A stretch of 64,000 bases of DNA, taken from assembly GCA_033002965.1 (NCBI GenBank), contig JAURVB010003196.1:1-64000 (forward strand), in the 5' to 3' direction. The position numbers were made by a program, and so were the translations under genes. This DNA is from Piper betle. Lineage: Eukaryota; Streptophyta; Magnoliopsida; Piperales; Piperaceae. Below, in pieces: positions 12,212-24,418 of this stretch (position 1 is the first letter of the stretch; each line of letters begins with the position of its first letter). The notes beneath the pieces are model-generated. The model did not search any database. It saw only the letters and a list, made by a program, of their open reading frames with translations, and was not told the DNA's origin.

Positions 12212-12393
12212 AACGAAATGAATGATATTGCTAAAGATGGATGCAATGAATCGAAAAATTATATATTTTTTGAAAATAGTTCTCCAGCAAAGCATTGCCC
12301 ATCAAAATTACAAGTTGTTTTCCAGGAAAGTGAGTCTGGTATTGAAGAGAAATATATACGTGACATGTCAAAACTTTCCTTTAGCCAAGGTTT
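12202..12393 (+). pseudogene. Possible captured exon, source unrecognised
   Basis: TGCATGCAG at about 12199-12204 looks like a splice acceptor, followed by an open frame of about 60 codons (VFNEMNDIAKDGCNESKNY, then a Ser/Glu-rich part) that ends in GCCAAGGTTTGG, a possible donor. I do not recognise the protein. Coding character is suggested only by the open frame and by its place among other captured exons. Confidence 0.3.
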
Positions 12394-13330
12394 GGCAGTT
12401 TGGAGAGACTCTCAATTAACTTCTAGAAGTAAACAGACCACAACCATCGTATATTCATCCAGTACCCAACTTTCAATTTCTTTTACTGCCGTCATCTGCT
12501 TTGTGACTTGGATTGTAAATCAGTAAATGGAGGCCAATGGCGTAGAAGTAGACGTTGCGTAACACCTTGGAGCTACCCAAAATGAATAGTTACATCACGT
12601 AACAAAAATGAAAAACTTGGAGCTATCCAATCAACACTCCACCTCTAATGTAATCTCCCAAAACCCCTTCTTGATTCTACAATCTCAAGCAAAAGAATGC
12701 AAAAATAAGACCACTGCAAACAAAATAAAAATTGTCAGCGCATAATACCAGTGCAAGTAAATAATTGTACCCTATTCCATCAAATTAATAAGATAGATGT
12801 ACATACACTTCAATCCATCATCCTAACCAATGGCATTATCAATTCATTACCAAAATTAATCATTTAATTCAACCAACAAAGAAATTTTTATTTTTTAAAA
12901 AACCAAGTATACCTTATAAAAGCTCCATTAAAAAATCCAGAGGAAGAAGAGACAAACTTCACAGAATGTCGAGCTGATCATGGGGGCAGCTAGCAGTGGT
13001 CCATATATAATATGAACAGAAAACTGCAAATTTACGGCAAAAACAAGACCCTTAAGAAAACGATTGAGTTGGTGTTTACTGCTTGTTGCAAACAAAGACA
13101 AACTTGAATGAACAGTGATCAAGAAATCGGCCTAATGAGCAATTGGGTAGGCAACCACCACCCATTTTCATGATCTTATGAATAGATAAGGTTTAGATCT
13201 TCAATAATTGGTAGTACTATTGAATTGAAATCATATATGCTGCAAGTTGAATGTACCCATCACCACAACACTTTCTAGAGTTTTTCTATTCGAGTAACTT
13301 TGCTTGAATTGAACTGCTAAAGTAGGAGAC

Positions 13331-13487
13331 ATGAGAGGAGCTATGGACATATTGATTCTTTTGCTCATCATTGTTCTGGTGGCCTATGCCACGGACTATA
13401 CGGTCGGGGACAGGGCAGAGTGATCAACAGGGGTGGACTACGAAAAATGGGTTTCCCGCAAGTCATTCGTCATCAGTGACAATCTCA
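13331..13487 (+). pseudogene. Captured first exon of a phytocyanin (blue copper protein), with stop
   Basis: ATG at 13331 opens a hydrophobic signal peptide (MRGAMDILILLLIIVLVAYA), then TDYTVGDRAE, an in-frame TGA, then STGVDYEKWVSRKSF and a GTATGT splice donor at 13488. Phytocyanins start their mature domain with A..Y.VGD..GW.....Y..W...K.F, and the stop here replaces the conserved Trp of the W-S pair (TGG to TGA). Exon 2, which would carry the copper ligands and the rest of the fold, is not present. The fragment lies between the captured TPR piece and the minisatellite inside the same transposon. Confidence 0.8.
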
Positions 13488-14049
13488 GTATGTTATGCAT
13501 CTCTATGGCCTGGATTTTAACTTTCTTATGAACATGTTTGATAGTGAGTTACATTTATCTAGCAAGCTACATATTTAGCTCCTGGCCATTGTGTTCTTAG
13601 TCATTTTTCTTTGGATGTCTCCCCATCATAGATATGAACTGGTTTTGTAGTTAAAAAAACTCTTTCTACAAAAGTATTGGTTAAAATAAATTTGCAAACT
13701 TCACTGACTTCATTAATATTTCTTCTACTTTTGGGAAAAATTCAAAATATGCTCTAGTATCTGCTTAGAACTGATTAATCAAGTACTACCATCCATAAAT
13801 TGAAACATAAAAACAGATCTTAATGCTTTTCATTTTTTTAAAGTCATTGTTCCAATGCCAGTTAGCAACAATGGGAATTATCTTTTTATCATAAAAAGAT
13901 GATTAAGCCTTTGTTAGATGAATGGGACATTATATGGTTAGTCAAGATAAAAATATGCATCTAGAAACCCAGTTGGAGATATAAGTGAAGCATGCTACTA
14001 TTACCTGAAATGGCGGTGGGAGACCGGAAGGTGGCGGCGGGGCAACGAT

Positions 14050-14485
14050 GGTCGGAGACGGCAGCCAGGGCAGCGAAGGCGGAGGCGGCAGCCCGGGCAG
14101 CGAAGGCGGAGGCGGCAGCCGGGGCAGCGAAGGCGGAGGCGGCAGCCGGGGCAGCGAAGGCGGAGGCGGCAGCCGGGGAAGCGATGGCGGAGGCGGCAGC
14201 CGGGGAAGCGATGGCGGAGGCGGCAGCCGGGGCAGCGAGTGGCGGAGGCGGCAGCCGGGGCAGCGAAGGCGGAGGCGGCAGCCGGGGCAGCGAAGGCGGA
14301 GGCGGCAGCCGGGGCAGCGAAGGCGGAGGCGGCAGCCGGGGCAGCGAAGGCGGAGGCGGCAGCCGGGGCAGCGAAGGCGGAGGCGGCAGCCGGGGAAGTG
14401 ATGGCGGAGGCGGCAGCCGGGGAAGTGATGGTGGAGGCGGCAGCCGGGAAGTGATGGCGGAGGTGGCAGCCGGGGCAGGGATGGC
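14050..14485 (+). repeat. 27-bp GC-rich minisatellite, about 16 units
   Basis: The unit is roughly GCGAAGGCGGAGGCGGCAGC plus CGGGGCA, 27 bp, repeated across about 435 bp with point variants (GAAGTGATG, GAAGCGATG). Because 27 is a multiple of three and the unit lacks stops, it reads open on both strands in several frames (for example Ala/Glu-rich nonapeptides or Gly/Ser/Arg-rich ones). These frames are an artefact of the repeat and not evidence of a protein. It lies just inside the right terminal inverted repeat. Confidence 0.9.
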
Positions 14486-14525
14486 GAAGGCAGCAGCAGG
14501 TGCAGCAAAGGCAGAGTCAGGTGCC

Positions 14526-14641
14526 ATGCTTAGGGTTTTATCAAGTTTGAAATATTTATCTCGACCGTCCATCTAATCGGACGGTTCACATTCATATGTG
14601 GCGCACACAGGTTCTCTACCGCTTGCTGAGGAAATCTATCG
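14526..14641 (-). repeat. Right terminal inverted repeat
   Basis: Partner of 10019-10120. Contains ACCGTCC, CGGACGGTTCACATTC, and ATATGTGGCGCACACA. Confidence 0.8.
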
Positions 14642-14642
14642 C

Positions 14643-14643
14643 C

Positions 14644-14672
<29 letters not shown>
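14643..14672. repeat. (AT)n microsatellite
   Basis: Pure AT run directly outside the right terminal inverted repeat. Confidence 0.9.
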
Positions 14673-14678
<6 letters not shown>

Positions 14679-14861
14679 TATAATATAATATAAAGACTAT
14701 ATTATTATATTATTTTATCAAGCCGAGTTCAAGTCGAATTCGAGTTATAACCGAGTCGAGTCGAGTTCGAACTCGAGCATTTAAGTGTCGAATTTCGAGT
14801 TGAGTCGAGCCGAGCCGAATACTAAATGCTCATGAGTTAGTTCGCTCAATTAGTAACCCTA
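14650..14861 (-). mobile_element. Half of an hAT-type MITE
   Basis: Reverse-complement match to the left half of the complete MITE at 60604-61133: both share AATATAAAGACTATATTATTA, a tract dense in CGAGTCGAG/GAGTTCGA motifs, AATGCTCA.GAG and the terminus CTCAATTAGTAACCCTA. The other half is missing, and the break falls in the AT run shared with the right edge of the Pack-type element. Confidence 0.75.
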
Positions 14862-17242
14862 ATCAGGCTCTACCATAGTGTCCTTTATACCTATTCTTAG
14901 TGGATCCAACTCTCAGCAGTTCCTACTTTGATTCTATGGGCTCTTTTCTAAGCCTCCATAGTGGAGAAACTCGGCTCTGATATTACAAAAATTTAGGACT
15001 TAATAAAAGTGACTACTTAACTATTAAGACAATAAAAGTCTCAGCATTTATTAAGTCTCAGTATTTATGAAGGTTTTAATTTATATTCATTGCAGTCGTG
15101 AGAATATTGTTAAGATTATTTTTGTCTCTATTTATCCCAATTGCCAAATCTTTGCGAACACTACAATTCAAATGAAACCTATATATATATATATACATAC
15201 GCTATATACAGCTGCTTTAAGATTTAAAAATATAAATGATTTAAGAAAAGTACAAAAAGAGAGAAAAAAAGAATCTTGCACAGAAGTCAAAATTAAAAGA
15301 GCGACTTTTGAAAATTTTGCTTATATTGGGAAAAGTTAAGGGTAATTAGATGTTTACCTCCTTACCCTTATGAATAAAATAAGGGCAAAATGACCAATTT
15401 GGGAAAACGAAAAACTAAAAATAAAAATGTTGAACTAGCAGAATTATGATAACTTTAATTGGACTTTGATTTATAAGGTGTGCATAATTACTTTGATGAA
15501 AGTCTCCATCATTTGATTTGCAAGGTCTCTTATTATATCTTTTAAGAAAGGTTTTATCAAAGGATGATCTAACCCGACGAGAGCGAGTTCCCTTCCTGCT
15601 AATCTTGAAAACAAAATTTGACGTGCTCGAATGAAAGAGATATACATACCCAAAACCTTTTAATTAGTAGGGTGATCTTCTTATCCTTGGAACTTTCAAG
15701 TTCAATCATAAACGTTTGTCATATTTAAGCAGGAAGTCATAATTTGGATTGAAAGAATTTCATTTCTCACGTCTCTCTTTATTATTATACTAGATTTGAG
15801 CCCGCGCAAATGTTTAATTTATTTTGAGGTATTTTAATTTAAACATTGTATGCTACATATATAAAACTTAATATCATGATGTTATTGTGAAAACCAAGAG
15901 CTTCACTACTACACCATGTAGACTCATGAAAAATCCACTTTTATATAACCATATAGACTTTTTGTAAACTATCATATGTCTTGAGTTACATACCAAGAAT
16001 TATAGCTGCCCATATTTTTGAGACGTAAAATGCAACCTCTCCTAGATGGAAACATAAAAAGTGTGCGCCTATAAGCGTTACATATCTTAACCAAAAGATA
16101 AATTTGAATTCTGCATGATCAAATTTTGAAAAATTGCTCCAAAATATTTATATTTTTGAATTGTGCATGACAATATTTAAATTTATGTCTTGAAATAAAT
16201 TACACCAGTAGAATGAATAGGAAGGAAGAAATTTTTGATGATTAAAAATATATATGGTAAGGGCAATCGAAAGCTCCTTCGATAGTTCTTGCAGTTACAC
16301 AAAAGGAAGACCCAAGACAGATCAGTCTAATTCACCTCTAAGAGTGATAATGTTGAGTGGAGAGCATTAACAAAACTTTGAACCTCACATGCAGTCATAG
16401 ACCAATGTTCCCGCCAGCGAAAATCAACATAAATTTTTGTATATTATATGATATTTTTGAAATTTTTGTATGACATTAAAAAATTTACGCCTAAAAAGAT
16501 CTCTTGACACTTAAAAATATCTGGCACAAAAGTTGATTGCTCTCTAAAGGCAAAACTAACAAATAAAATCTCTGAGCCAAAACCAAATGTAGAAGATGCT
16601 AGTAAAAGTTTTAACATTAAGAATGACTAATTATCAGAAAACCAACCTAGAATATGTATTAAATGCTAGCAAGAAAAGTTCTAATACTAAAAATGATAAA
16701 AGAGAAAAAATAACTTTTTCCTATAGATTGAATCATGTAAAAAACAAATAAAAAGAAAGTTTGGCTTAGGCGAAAACTGCCTAATTAATTGACCAATACA
16801 TGTTAAATTACATTCATTACATCAACCAAATAGCTTTGAATAATTGTCTATTATAAAGTAATTATCACAGAAACCAATGTGTACTAACATGGTATAACCC
16901 AAATATTTTGGTGGTTAAGTGAGTAAATCAACCAAGAATTGAATTCTGTACATCAAAAAAAAATTATTACCTAATGAATGGCTGCTGCAATGAAAACCGT
17001 ATAAGCAAATTTTCGTTGTAGAAATAAATATGCTGGAATAATCAGATAGATAATAAAAATTTACACACTTAATAGTAATGCATATAAAAAAATACAACAC
17101 ACTATATTTTTCAGTAAATTTTTATTCTTGATATACTAATAACAAATATAGAATATAAAAATGTTATTTTTTTCCATGCGATATGATAACCATTAGTTAA
17201 TAACTAATAGAACTTATATATAAAAAAAATTTGGATAGGGGT
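14862..17242. other. AT-rich intergenic DNA, no gene seen
   Basis: No credible frame, RNA gene or clear repeat boundary. Short frames at 15067-15339 and 15471-15653 lack domain signals. Confidence 0.5.
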
Positions 17243-20200
17243 TGTAATATCCAAATTTAGTCCAGAGGGATGGACTGAATCATAATATTATAATTTAGAA
17301 GTTAATCATTAGGCTCTCGAGTAGTGACTTTATGGAATCGGATCTTAACCATTCGTGGAGGTTTAATATAGACACCAGGCTTGGTCTTCATAAAATGATT
17401 GTCGAGTTCATACTAGAAAGACAGATGATAGACTTAAAGGAATTTTATATAAACACCCCTAGCCATAACAAAGGCAAAACCTCCCCTACAATTATAAACA
17501 TTGATTTTAAAAATGTGATGATCACTCCCAACTGTAGAAGAAGCACACCCTCGCTATAGTTTTAGGTTGCATGTCGTTGCGTTTCTCATATTCTTACTAC
17601 TTAGTTCAAGTAATTGGCTTAGGTCTTCATATTAATTATATTAAGATGATGTGAGTATTTAAATGGGTTATGGTTACTTATTCTACATACCATACACGAG
17701 CAATAATTAAAGCATCAAAGAAATTGTGTAATATCATGGAATATCAGGCATCAAACTTTAATATCCGGACTTCATGTGGGTCTTTAATTGGTGTGAACCA
17801 TAAGCTCTTCCACCAACGTTACTCTAACACACACATTCATAACCAAATACGTTTCATGTACTTAACTTAGCTTCTCATCATGGAAGCTTATATACCCTGC
17901 GAACAATGGTTAACTTTGCCCCAAAGTATTGTAGCTCTACAGTAATAATATAATAATACAACGATAAAACATGTTATTACAACCATCATAGCATACATCT
18001 GAATCATACAAGGTTCACATAGTTAGGACACATGTCCGTCATATAATCATCTACAAAATATATATTTCAACACACATAACATAACACAGGGCCCCGCCAC
18101 CACCACCATCTAGCCGCTTGATCCATCCACCACATAGGCCGGCCAATGCCAGGGAGCCTTACTTACATATAATTGAAAACCACGTTAGTAATCATATAAA
18201 TTTTATTACCAGTTTGAATAACACCAATAAAACAACAAGTTGGCAAATGGGTATTCTATTACCCATAGAAACTTAGGAAACTTCAGAATGACCTCACATT
18301 GTGTGGTAAGCAAATATACTTAAACGAGTGTCGGCACGCACCCAAGACCAATATTCATGTTCATACATACAAGACTTACACCCTCACATCCTCCATATTA
18401 CATCTACCACAGTACTTGAGTGGTAAAAAACGGTTAAATTAGTGTCACAAATTCTGAAAATGTGTTGCGTTACATAAAACCCTCATACTCTGCACTACCT
18501 CAGACTTTGAAGGAGTACTAGTACAGTCCATGCATTCTGTATACATGATTACTCATAAAAGTCGTAAACCACACTACCTCAAACTTTGAAGGAGTACTAG
18601 TATGGTCCATACATCCTGTACACACTATTACTCATAAAAGTCGTAAACCCTCGTGTATAGGCTTGAAAGAGGATTTAATACTTAGTTTCTAGATTTTATC
18701 TTTTGAAAACCATCAAGGGGTCTCAACCTTGAATTTTTATTAAACTCGTGTAAAAAACATTGCTAAATGACTCAAGATTGGAGGGATTCGATAAAATGCC
18801 GCTGATGTTGTGCTATGTTTAAAACACAATTAAACTCGGTACGCAGGGAGTCAAGCTAGAGTTCCGTATTCTAGTTGGTGATGTTGTCCTACAGACCTTG
18901 ATGAATAGAGTTCTGTATTCTAGTTGGTGAGCTCACCCACGATACCTGACACAGAGATGGAATCAAAGACAAATAGGTCACATCGGCAAGCAAAACAAAG
19001 CAAAGCCTCCACACAACCTCAATGCTTGAAAATCACTTAATTATCTTAATTAGCTCCTAAGTGAAATTTTAAACCTTATTATGTAACTTAATTAAGGTTT
19101 TAGTTTCATGTTTACTTGGTGGTCTTTAATCAATCTATTGTTTTAATCGAATGGGCTTATGAGACGATTTTTCGAACAAGCCTAACAATGTCCAAATGGG
19201 CTGAAATTTGGATGGGTGGGCCCTGACATTTTAAGGTTCATAGGTAATTCCACTATGGCTGGCCCATGGGCCAATGAAGGGGAACAAGGCCCATTATGCT
19301 CAGCCCTAAGGTGCTGGAATAGTGTTCCTGGGCCACGCACCAATTTTATAACGGTTCGTTCATTGGCTAGAGGGCTCCAAATAGGCTTGGGTCAGTGGGC
19401 TTAGTTAGCTAACAAATTTAGCTTGAGACTAGTAAGAGCTCCACCTAATTTACTTTGTAAATGAGCTAAGTAGATTTTACAAGTTGGGTCACTAGATGGG
19501 TCGTTTCTGAAGCTATCTAACCCTAACAACTTGGAAATTTACAAATAAAATTGGAAACCTAATCAAATGACCCAAAATTTGTCGTAGTGCTACTGAGACA
19601 TAGAGTAAGGTGTAGACTAAGTTTCACTTAAATCCAACACCATTAACCTATTTTAAGGTAATTTACAACAAGAGAAAAAAAAGGTATGTTTTCGGAAAGT
19701 GTAAAAAATTATCTAGGTATGTTTTGGAGGTGTTTACACGAAGAGTGTAAAGATGCAAGGTAGAAACCTTACAAGGTCTACCCCTTAAAATTGGAGAAAG
19801 TGGCGCTTACGTCACTATGATAGTTAAAGTTGCCACATTTTCTCAATTTGTACCCTCTTACATACAAATTCTTTGGCATGGAAAGTAAAACACCCACACA
19901 AAAGTTGTATATTTGCATGTTATGAGTGTAACAAAATAAGAATTGTTCAAATGTAACATTGAAGTGCCAAAATATGATTTTTATTATGGAATATTTAGAT
20001 CAGTGACCTATGTGCATTATAAAAGCATATCTATTTATTTACATGACCAAATAAGATACATGAATACTCAAAATTCTCCTAATAGGTAGATATGGTTGCA
20101 AAAAATGTTATAAAAATGAAATCATAGAAAACTACAAGAGATATATATCAAACAATGAGCAACAGTGGAACCTGAAATTAGCGAGGGAAGACCAAGGGGT

Positions 20201-20881
20201 GGTGTTTTGAGGCATCAAACCTCAAAACCTACCACCCTACGAAGCTAAAAATGTAGAGGAGGGTGATTGGAGCTCTAAGGAGTAAGAAGAAGGCCAAGGA
20301 GAGGAAAATAAGGTTGTTGGAGGTGAGGAGAGAAGGAGAAATGGTGAGAAGGTGAGGGAAGGGATAGTTTTATAGAAAAAGGTGGTTAGTTTGGTGATCT
20401 CATAGGTATGAGTGTCATACCTAAAGAGGTATGGGCTGGGTGATGTCCTATATATGGGTATCATAACTAAGGAAGTATGAGTTGGATTAGATAAAGAAGT
20501 ATAAGTTGGGTTAGCCCAAAACCCCAAAACCTAAGGTTTTTACCCTAAATTGATTTGTCCCACCTCGGGAATTGCACTGCAAGTCCCAAAGAGGGGTTAG
20601 GACGGTCTGAAAAGATTATCAAATACACACTCAAGAATACAACGGCACGTGAGGGACGTGGTGCTAGCATTTAACTATATACGACTTGACTGGATCAAAC
20701 ATGAAAATGTCAAGCATGTAGCATCCAAATAGGCATACCGAGCACCGAAGAAGACTAAGACTGAGCAAACATACCCCCTACTATACATGAACCACGACAA
20801 GAAAAGCTAAACCCTACTAACCCAAGTTGGGTAACAACCGAACCAACACTAAAGCCCTCGCGCATAGGACCCAGGTTTTAC
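17243..20881 (-). repeat. Old long-LTR copy Z, minus orientation
   Basis: The left edge TGTAATATCC mirrors LTR 3' ends of this family (reverse complement GGATATTACA), and a possible start lies at GGTTTTAC near 20881. The conserved central block is clear in reverse complement: GGCATTTTATCGAATCC at about 18780-18800, then a CTCAAGGTTGAGACCCCTTG-type block near 18715-18740, and GTGAGCTCACC near 18930. A purine-rich tract at 20270-20360 matches the leader tract of other copies. No internal coding region was found. Edges are uncertain, and the copy probably contains other insertions. Confidence 0.5.
18493..18653. repeat. 81-bp tandem duplication
   Basis: Two copies of a unit starting CACTACCTCAGACTTTGAAG (the second with CAAACTTTGAAG) and ending ACTCATAAAAGTCGTAAACC lie back to back within LTR copy Z. 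They differ at about seven positions. Confidence 0.85.
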
Positions 20882-21833
20882 TGGGGTACCAACGACTTTT
20901 AGGTTGTGTGGAAAGCATTTCATTATGCATATATTAAAAAAATCTAAATCATGTGCCCATTTATATGATCGATATCAAATATTACAGCCACACATACATA
21001 TCAATCTTCAAAGATGAGATATCACACTTATATAAGGTTGTCATCCATTACCGGTACCTTTCTAATTCAAATATTTACTTACTATTTAGTTCTTCCCCCA
21101 TAATCCTTTCTAATTCAAATATTCACTTACTACTGAGTTCGTCCCCCATGAGCCTACTTGATCTCTCCGTCTCCCTCACTTTTCCCAATAAATCAATGGT
21201 GAGGAACCAATAAATAAACTATTTCATTATTATTATTATTATTTATTAGAAAATAATGGAGTGTAGTTCTACCCATAGTATGAATTCTTAAAAAAATTGG
21301 TAAATTTTAGGATATTTGTTATAATAATATTACTAAAATTAATTTTTTTCTCAATAATAAATACTTAATTTAGGATTTATATTTTCCATTTATTAATTAT
21401 TATTTATGTAAGGAAAATGAGTGTATAATTCTATCCAATTAAAATCTTTTTTTAAATATCATCTAGGTATTAAATTTTTACTCAAATTAAATATTTGTCA
21501 GAATCTTTCCTCAGTTCTTCATGTTGCAGCAACATCGAGCGAATCTCTAGATCAAACTAATAATATATATGTGAATTTGGTGTTGATCTTTATCGGAACC
21601 TATTGGGTTAGTTTGATTAATATCATTAGTCCGACATAAGAGCAATATAACATAGATTGCCACTATCTTTTGGGAAAGGAAGCAATATTATTCCAAATGA
21701 CAGAGAACACCAAATTTGATAATTTGACCATGAGCAATCATATTGCATAAGAAACAATCCTGTAAAACTAAATAGTAATTCACCAAAACTTGTAAATAAA
21801 AAAATGGAATGCTTCTCCACCCACATGGCCTAA
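20882..21833. other. Intergenic DNA with a 48-bp tandem duplication
   Basis: At 21056-21150 a unit CCTTTCTAATTCAAATATT followed by a CTTACTA.T.AGTTC.TCCCCCAT part is repeated twice. The rest is AT-rich and holds no supported gene. Confidence 0.6.
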
Positions 21834-24418
21834 GTAACACCTTGATTCGGCCTACAAACACTGATAAATTTTGGGATACAAATTCATAACCTATTAAAAT
21901 AGAGAACTAACACAAAAAAACCTCACCCCTCAAAGTGTCAAAAGACGAAACCAAAGGAAATCTAATGTACAAGCAACACCACAAATACATGCAAAACATT
22001 TAGGGTTTGGATCATGTAAATAAGTCAACCTACATGAGTCCAATTTACAAAGGAGACTAAGTTAATAGACAAAAACTGATAAAGTCTCCCTGTAAATAAG
22101 ACGATGGAAAAATTACACATGTATATTTTTTGTTCATCGTAGAACAATCACATAAACATTTCGAAGGCATTACACCACATTTCAAAATCATTCACATTAA
22201 TACATATTTTACATTCATCAGCTTGTGGGCTTGCCTAGTCTTCGCACAGACCCTTCTCCTATAATTATCGTAATCACAGAAGCTCTTCCAATTGATGTTC
22301 CTTCTTTGCTTCATGCATAATTGGATATTTATTTACCATCAATTACAAGATTCCAGAGCTTGGATTGACCTACACAAAATAAGTTAGACATGCGTACCTT
22401 AGAGTATTCTATCTGCAAAATAGAGGAAATACACTTAAGTACACAAAAGCTAACAAACAGTCGTAGTGTCATATCACAAGGCGCAAGCCAGTATGGGTTA
22501 AAACATAAGTCTCAAGGCCACACGACCACAACATCAAGATATAATCTATCCTCTTAAGACACCAACACAATAAGTCAACAACATATCCGGTAGATAACAA
22601 AGTCCCCAAGGGACACGTAACGAAAATAGCCAAAAGTCCACAACACCAAAACACCGGCCCAACATCCACCAAATCCCTCATGATCTGCACAGCTACATTC
22701 ACCAATGCCAAGTCTGCTCACCTACATAATATAAGAAAACTCATCAAAAGCAAGTGTCACTGAGTCTCAAATAACTAATAGCAAAAAATCTCAACATTGA
22801 CAAACAGAAAAAATAGTTATCCACAAGAAACTGCAAGGAAACAACAACTCCTCCACTACACACTGATCATAAGAAAATGGCCAATAGGGCCTAATCATAA
22901 TCACTGATAATTCATACACATGAACAGAAAAAATAGCTCACGATAGCATAAAGGTAATATGACTAATAGGGCCTAATTGATAATCGCTATAGGATTGCAC
23001 AATTTGGATATACTCAACTGATGCAACCAGCCAAATATTGCTAAAATATACAATGCTTACAAGCTAGTAATCTAATATCATATGTATAAGACTGTCTCTG
23101 AGCACTAGAAGTGGGTACCGACTGGGCCCCTCAGTTATGTCATGCATCACATCCATTTCACATGCAAATCAAAATCTGAAAAACATAATATGTATGTGGG
23201 CATAAACATGCCATATAGCGCTAAAATGTGACTTTGAACTGGAGGTTATAATCTTTTGAAAACTCATTAAGGGATCTCATCCTTGAGGTTTTATGAATCC
23301 GGAAGATCTGTTAAATAACCCATAGGAAGTGTGATCCAATAAAACACTACTAACTACATTCTACGATGTAAATCACATCATGTGAATCAAGTAGAAGGTC
23401 AAGTAGAAGTGAGTCGTAACGGATCTGAGAAGAGCGCCTCCTCCTACTATGACAAGCCCAATTCCAACCGGTGTATAGATATAGACAGCAGCATACTCCT
23501 GTATGATGAATGCGTGCAATGCATGAACAGTCCTAGATGCAGTAAGAATCCATGACATGCAATAGGAAATTAATAAACACACACTGATCTGATCTAATTT
23601 GATCTGATAATCATGTTCACATGTGCATATAGATACCATGCAATAAATTGAATAGGTTAATAAACCTTGTGTTGAAATTATAAATGTGATATCAGTATAT
23701 TAGGAACATCATCATGACTTAAACCCACTCAATTGAGATATCCTATTATACTTGAGGGGCGCGTTCGGTACCTCTTGGCGGTTAACAATCCAAATCAGGG
23801 ATCTTGACACCTATACTTGAGATATCCTATTATACTAACAATCACACAGTATCTAAGTAATTATTAAAATAATCTCATCTAGTTGGTAAATTGATTAGCA
23901 ATCCAAAGGTTAAATCCCCATGGCAAATTGAAATATGAAATTTGAAAGATGTCAAATCGAATAGATTCGACTGGCTCCTGCGGAGCAAATTGAGATATCA
24001 TAATCACCTAACGCAATTATGTAAATAATAATTTTTATTAATTAAATATTTTATCATTTAATAAATTAATTAATTTAATTTTTAAATTTATTACGACCAC
24101 TTGGCTAAGATCACATGATTGGTTCATTTTAAAATTAAACACACACGAATATTATTATTATGTTGTCTATTAATTAATTAATAGTTGGTACACGATCAAG
24201 GCAGCTCAAACGCAACCCACATTTTATAAAGTTTACATTTTTTTATTATTATAACTTTTATTATGTAATTTTGGAAGCATTTTACCATCCAATCAACAAG
24301 CACACAATACTCAATTCAAACAATAATAAAGGTGCAAACTTTATATAGAAATTAAATTCTTACAAAGATCTAACATGCAAAACATATTGAATAATATACC
24401 AAAATGGTCAAAATGATA
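21834..24418 (-). repeat. Old long-LTR copy Y', minus orientation
   Basis: Inverted counterpart of 4377-6900 at roughly 17 kb distance. The left edge AGTAACACCTTGATTCGG is a one-base variant of the family 3' end read in reverse. The 22470-22730 stretch is a mutated reverse complement of 6000-6250. The copy ends against TGTAACACC at 24419, where another LTR fragment begins. Confidence 0.6.

Larger units (their letters stand above)
10019..14641. mobile_element. Pack-type TIR DNA transposon with captured host gene pieces
   Basis: The left end 10019-10120 and the reverse complement of the right end 14526-14641 are long inverted repeats. Shared phrases in the same order are CCTCAGCAA, GTGTGCGCCACATAT, AATGTG.ACCGTCC, ACGGTC, AAACCCTAA.CATG. 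Between them lie unrelated fragments of host genes (ankyrin, TPR and phytocyanin pieces), an inverted duplication and a minisatellite, and no transposase. This is the design of a non-autonomous Pack-MULE or similar Pack-TIR element. The superfamily is not settled: both ends run into AT repeats, so no target duplication can be read. The element is about 4.6 kb. Confidence 0.75.

Noticed and set aside
13942..14576. Frames of up to 203 codons on both strands (Pro/Leu-rich or Ala/Glu-rich)
   Set aside because: Produced by the 27-bp stop-free minisatellite. No start context, domain or non-repeat sequence supports a protein.
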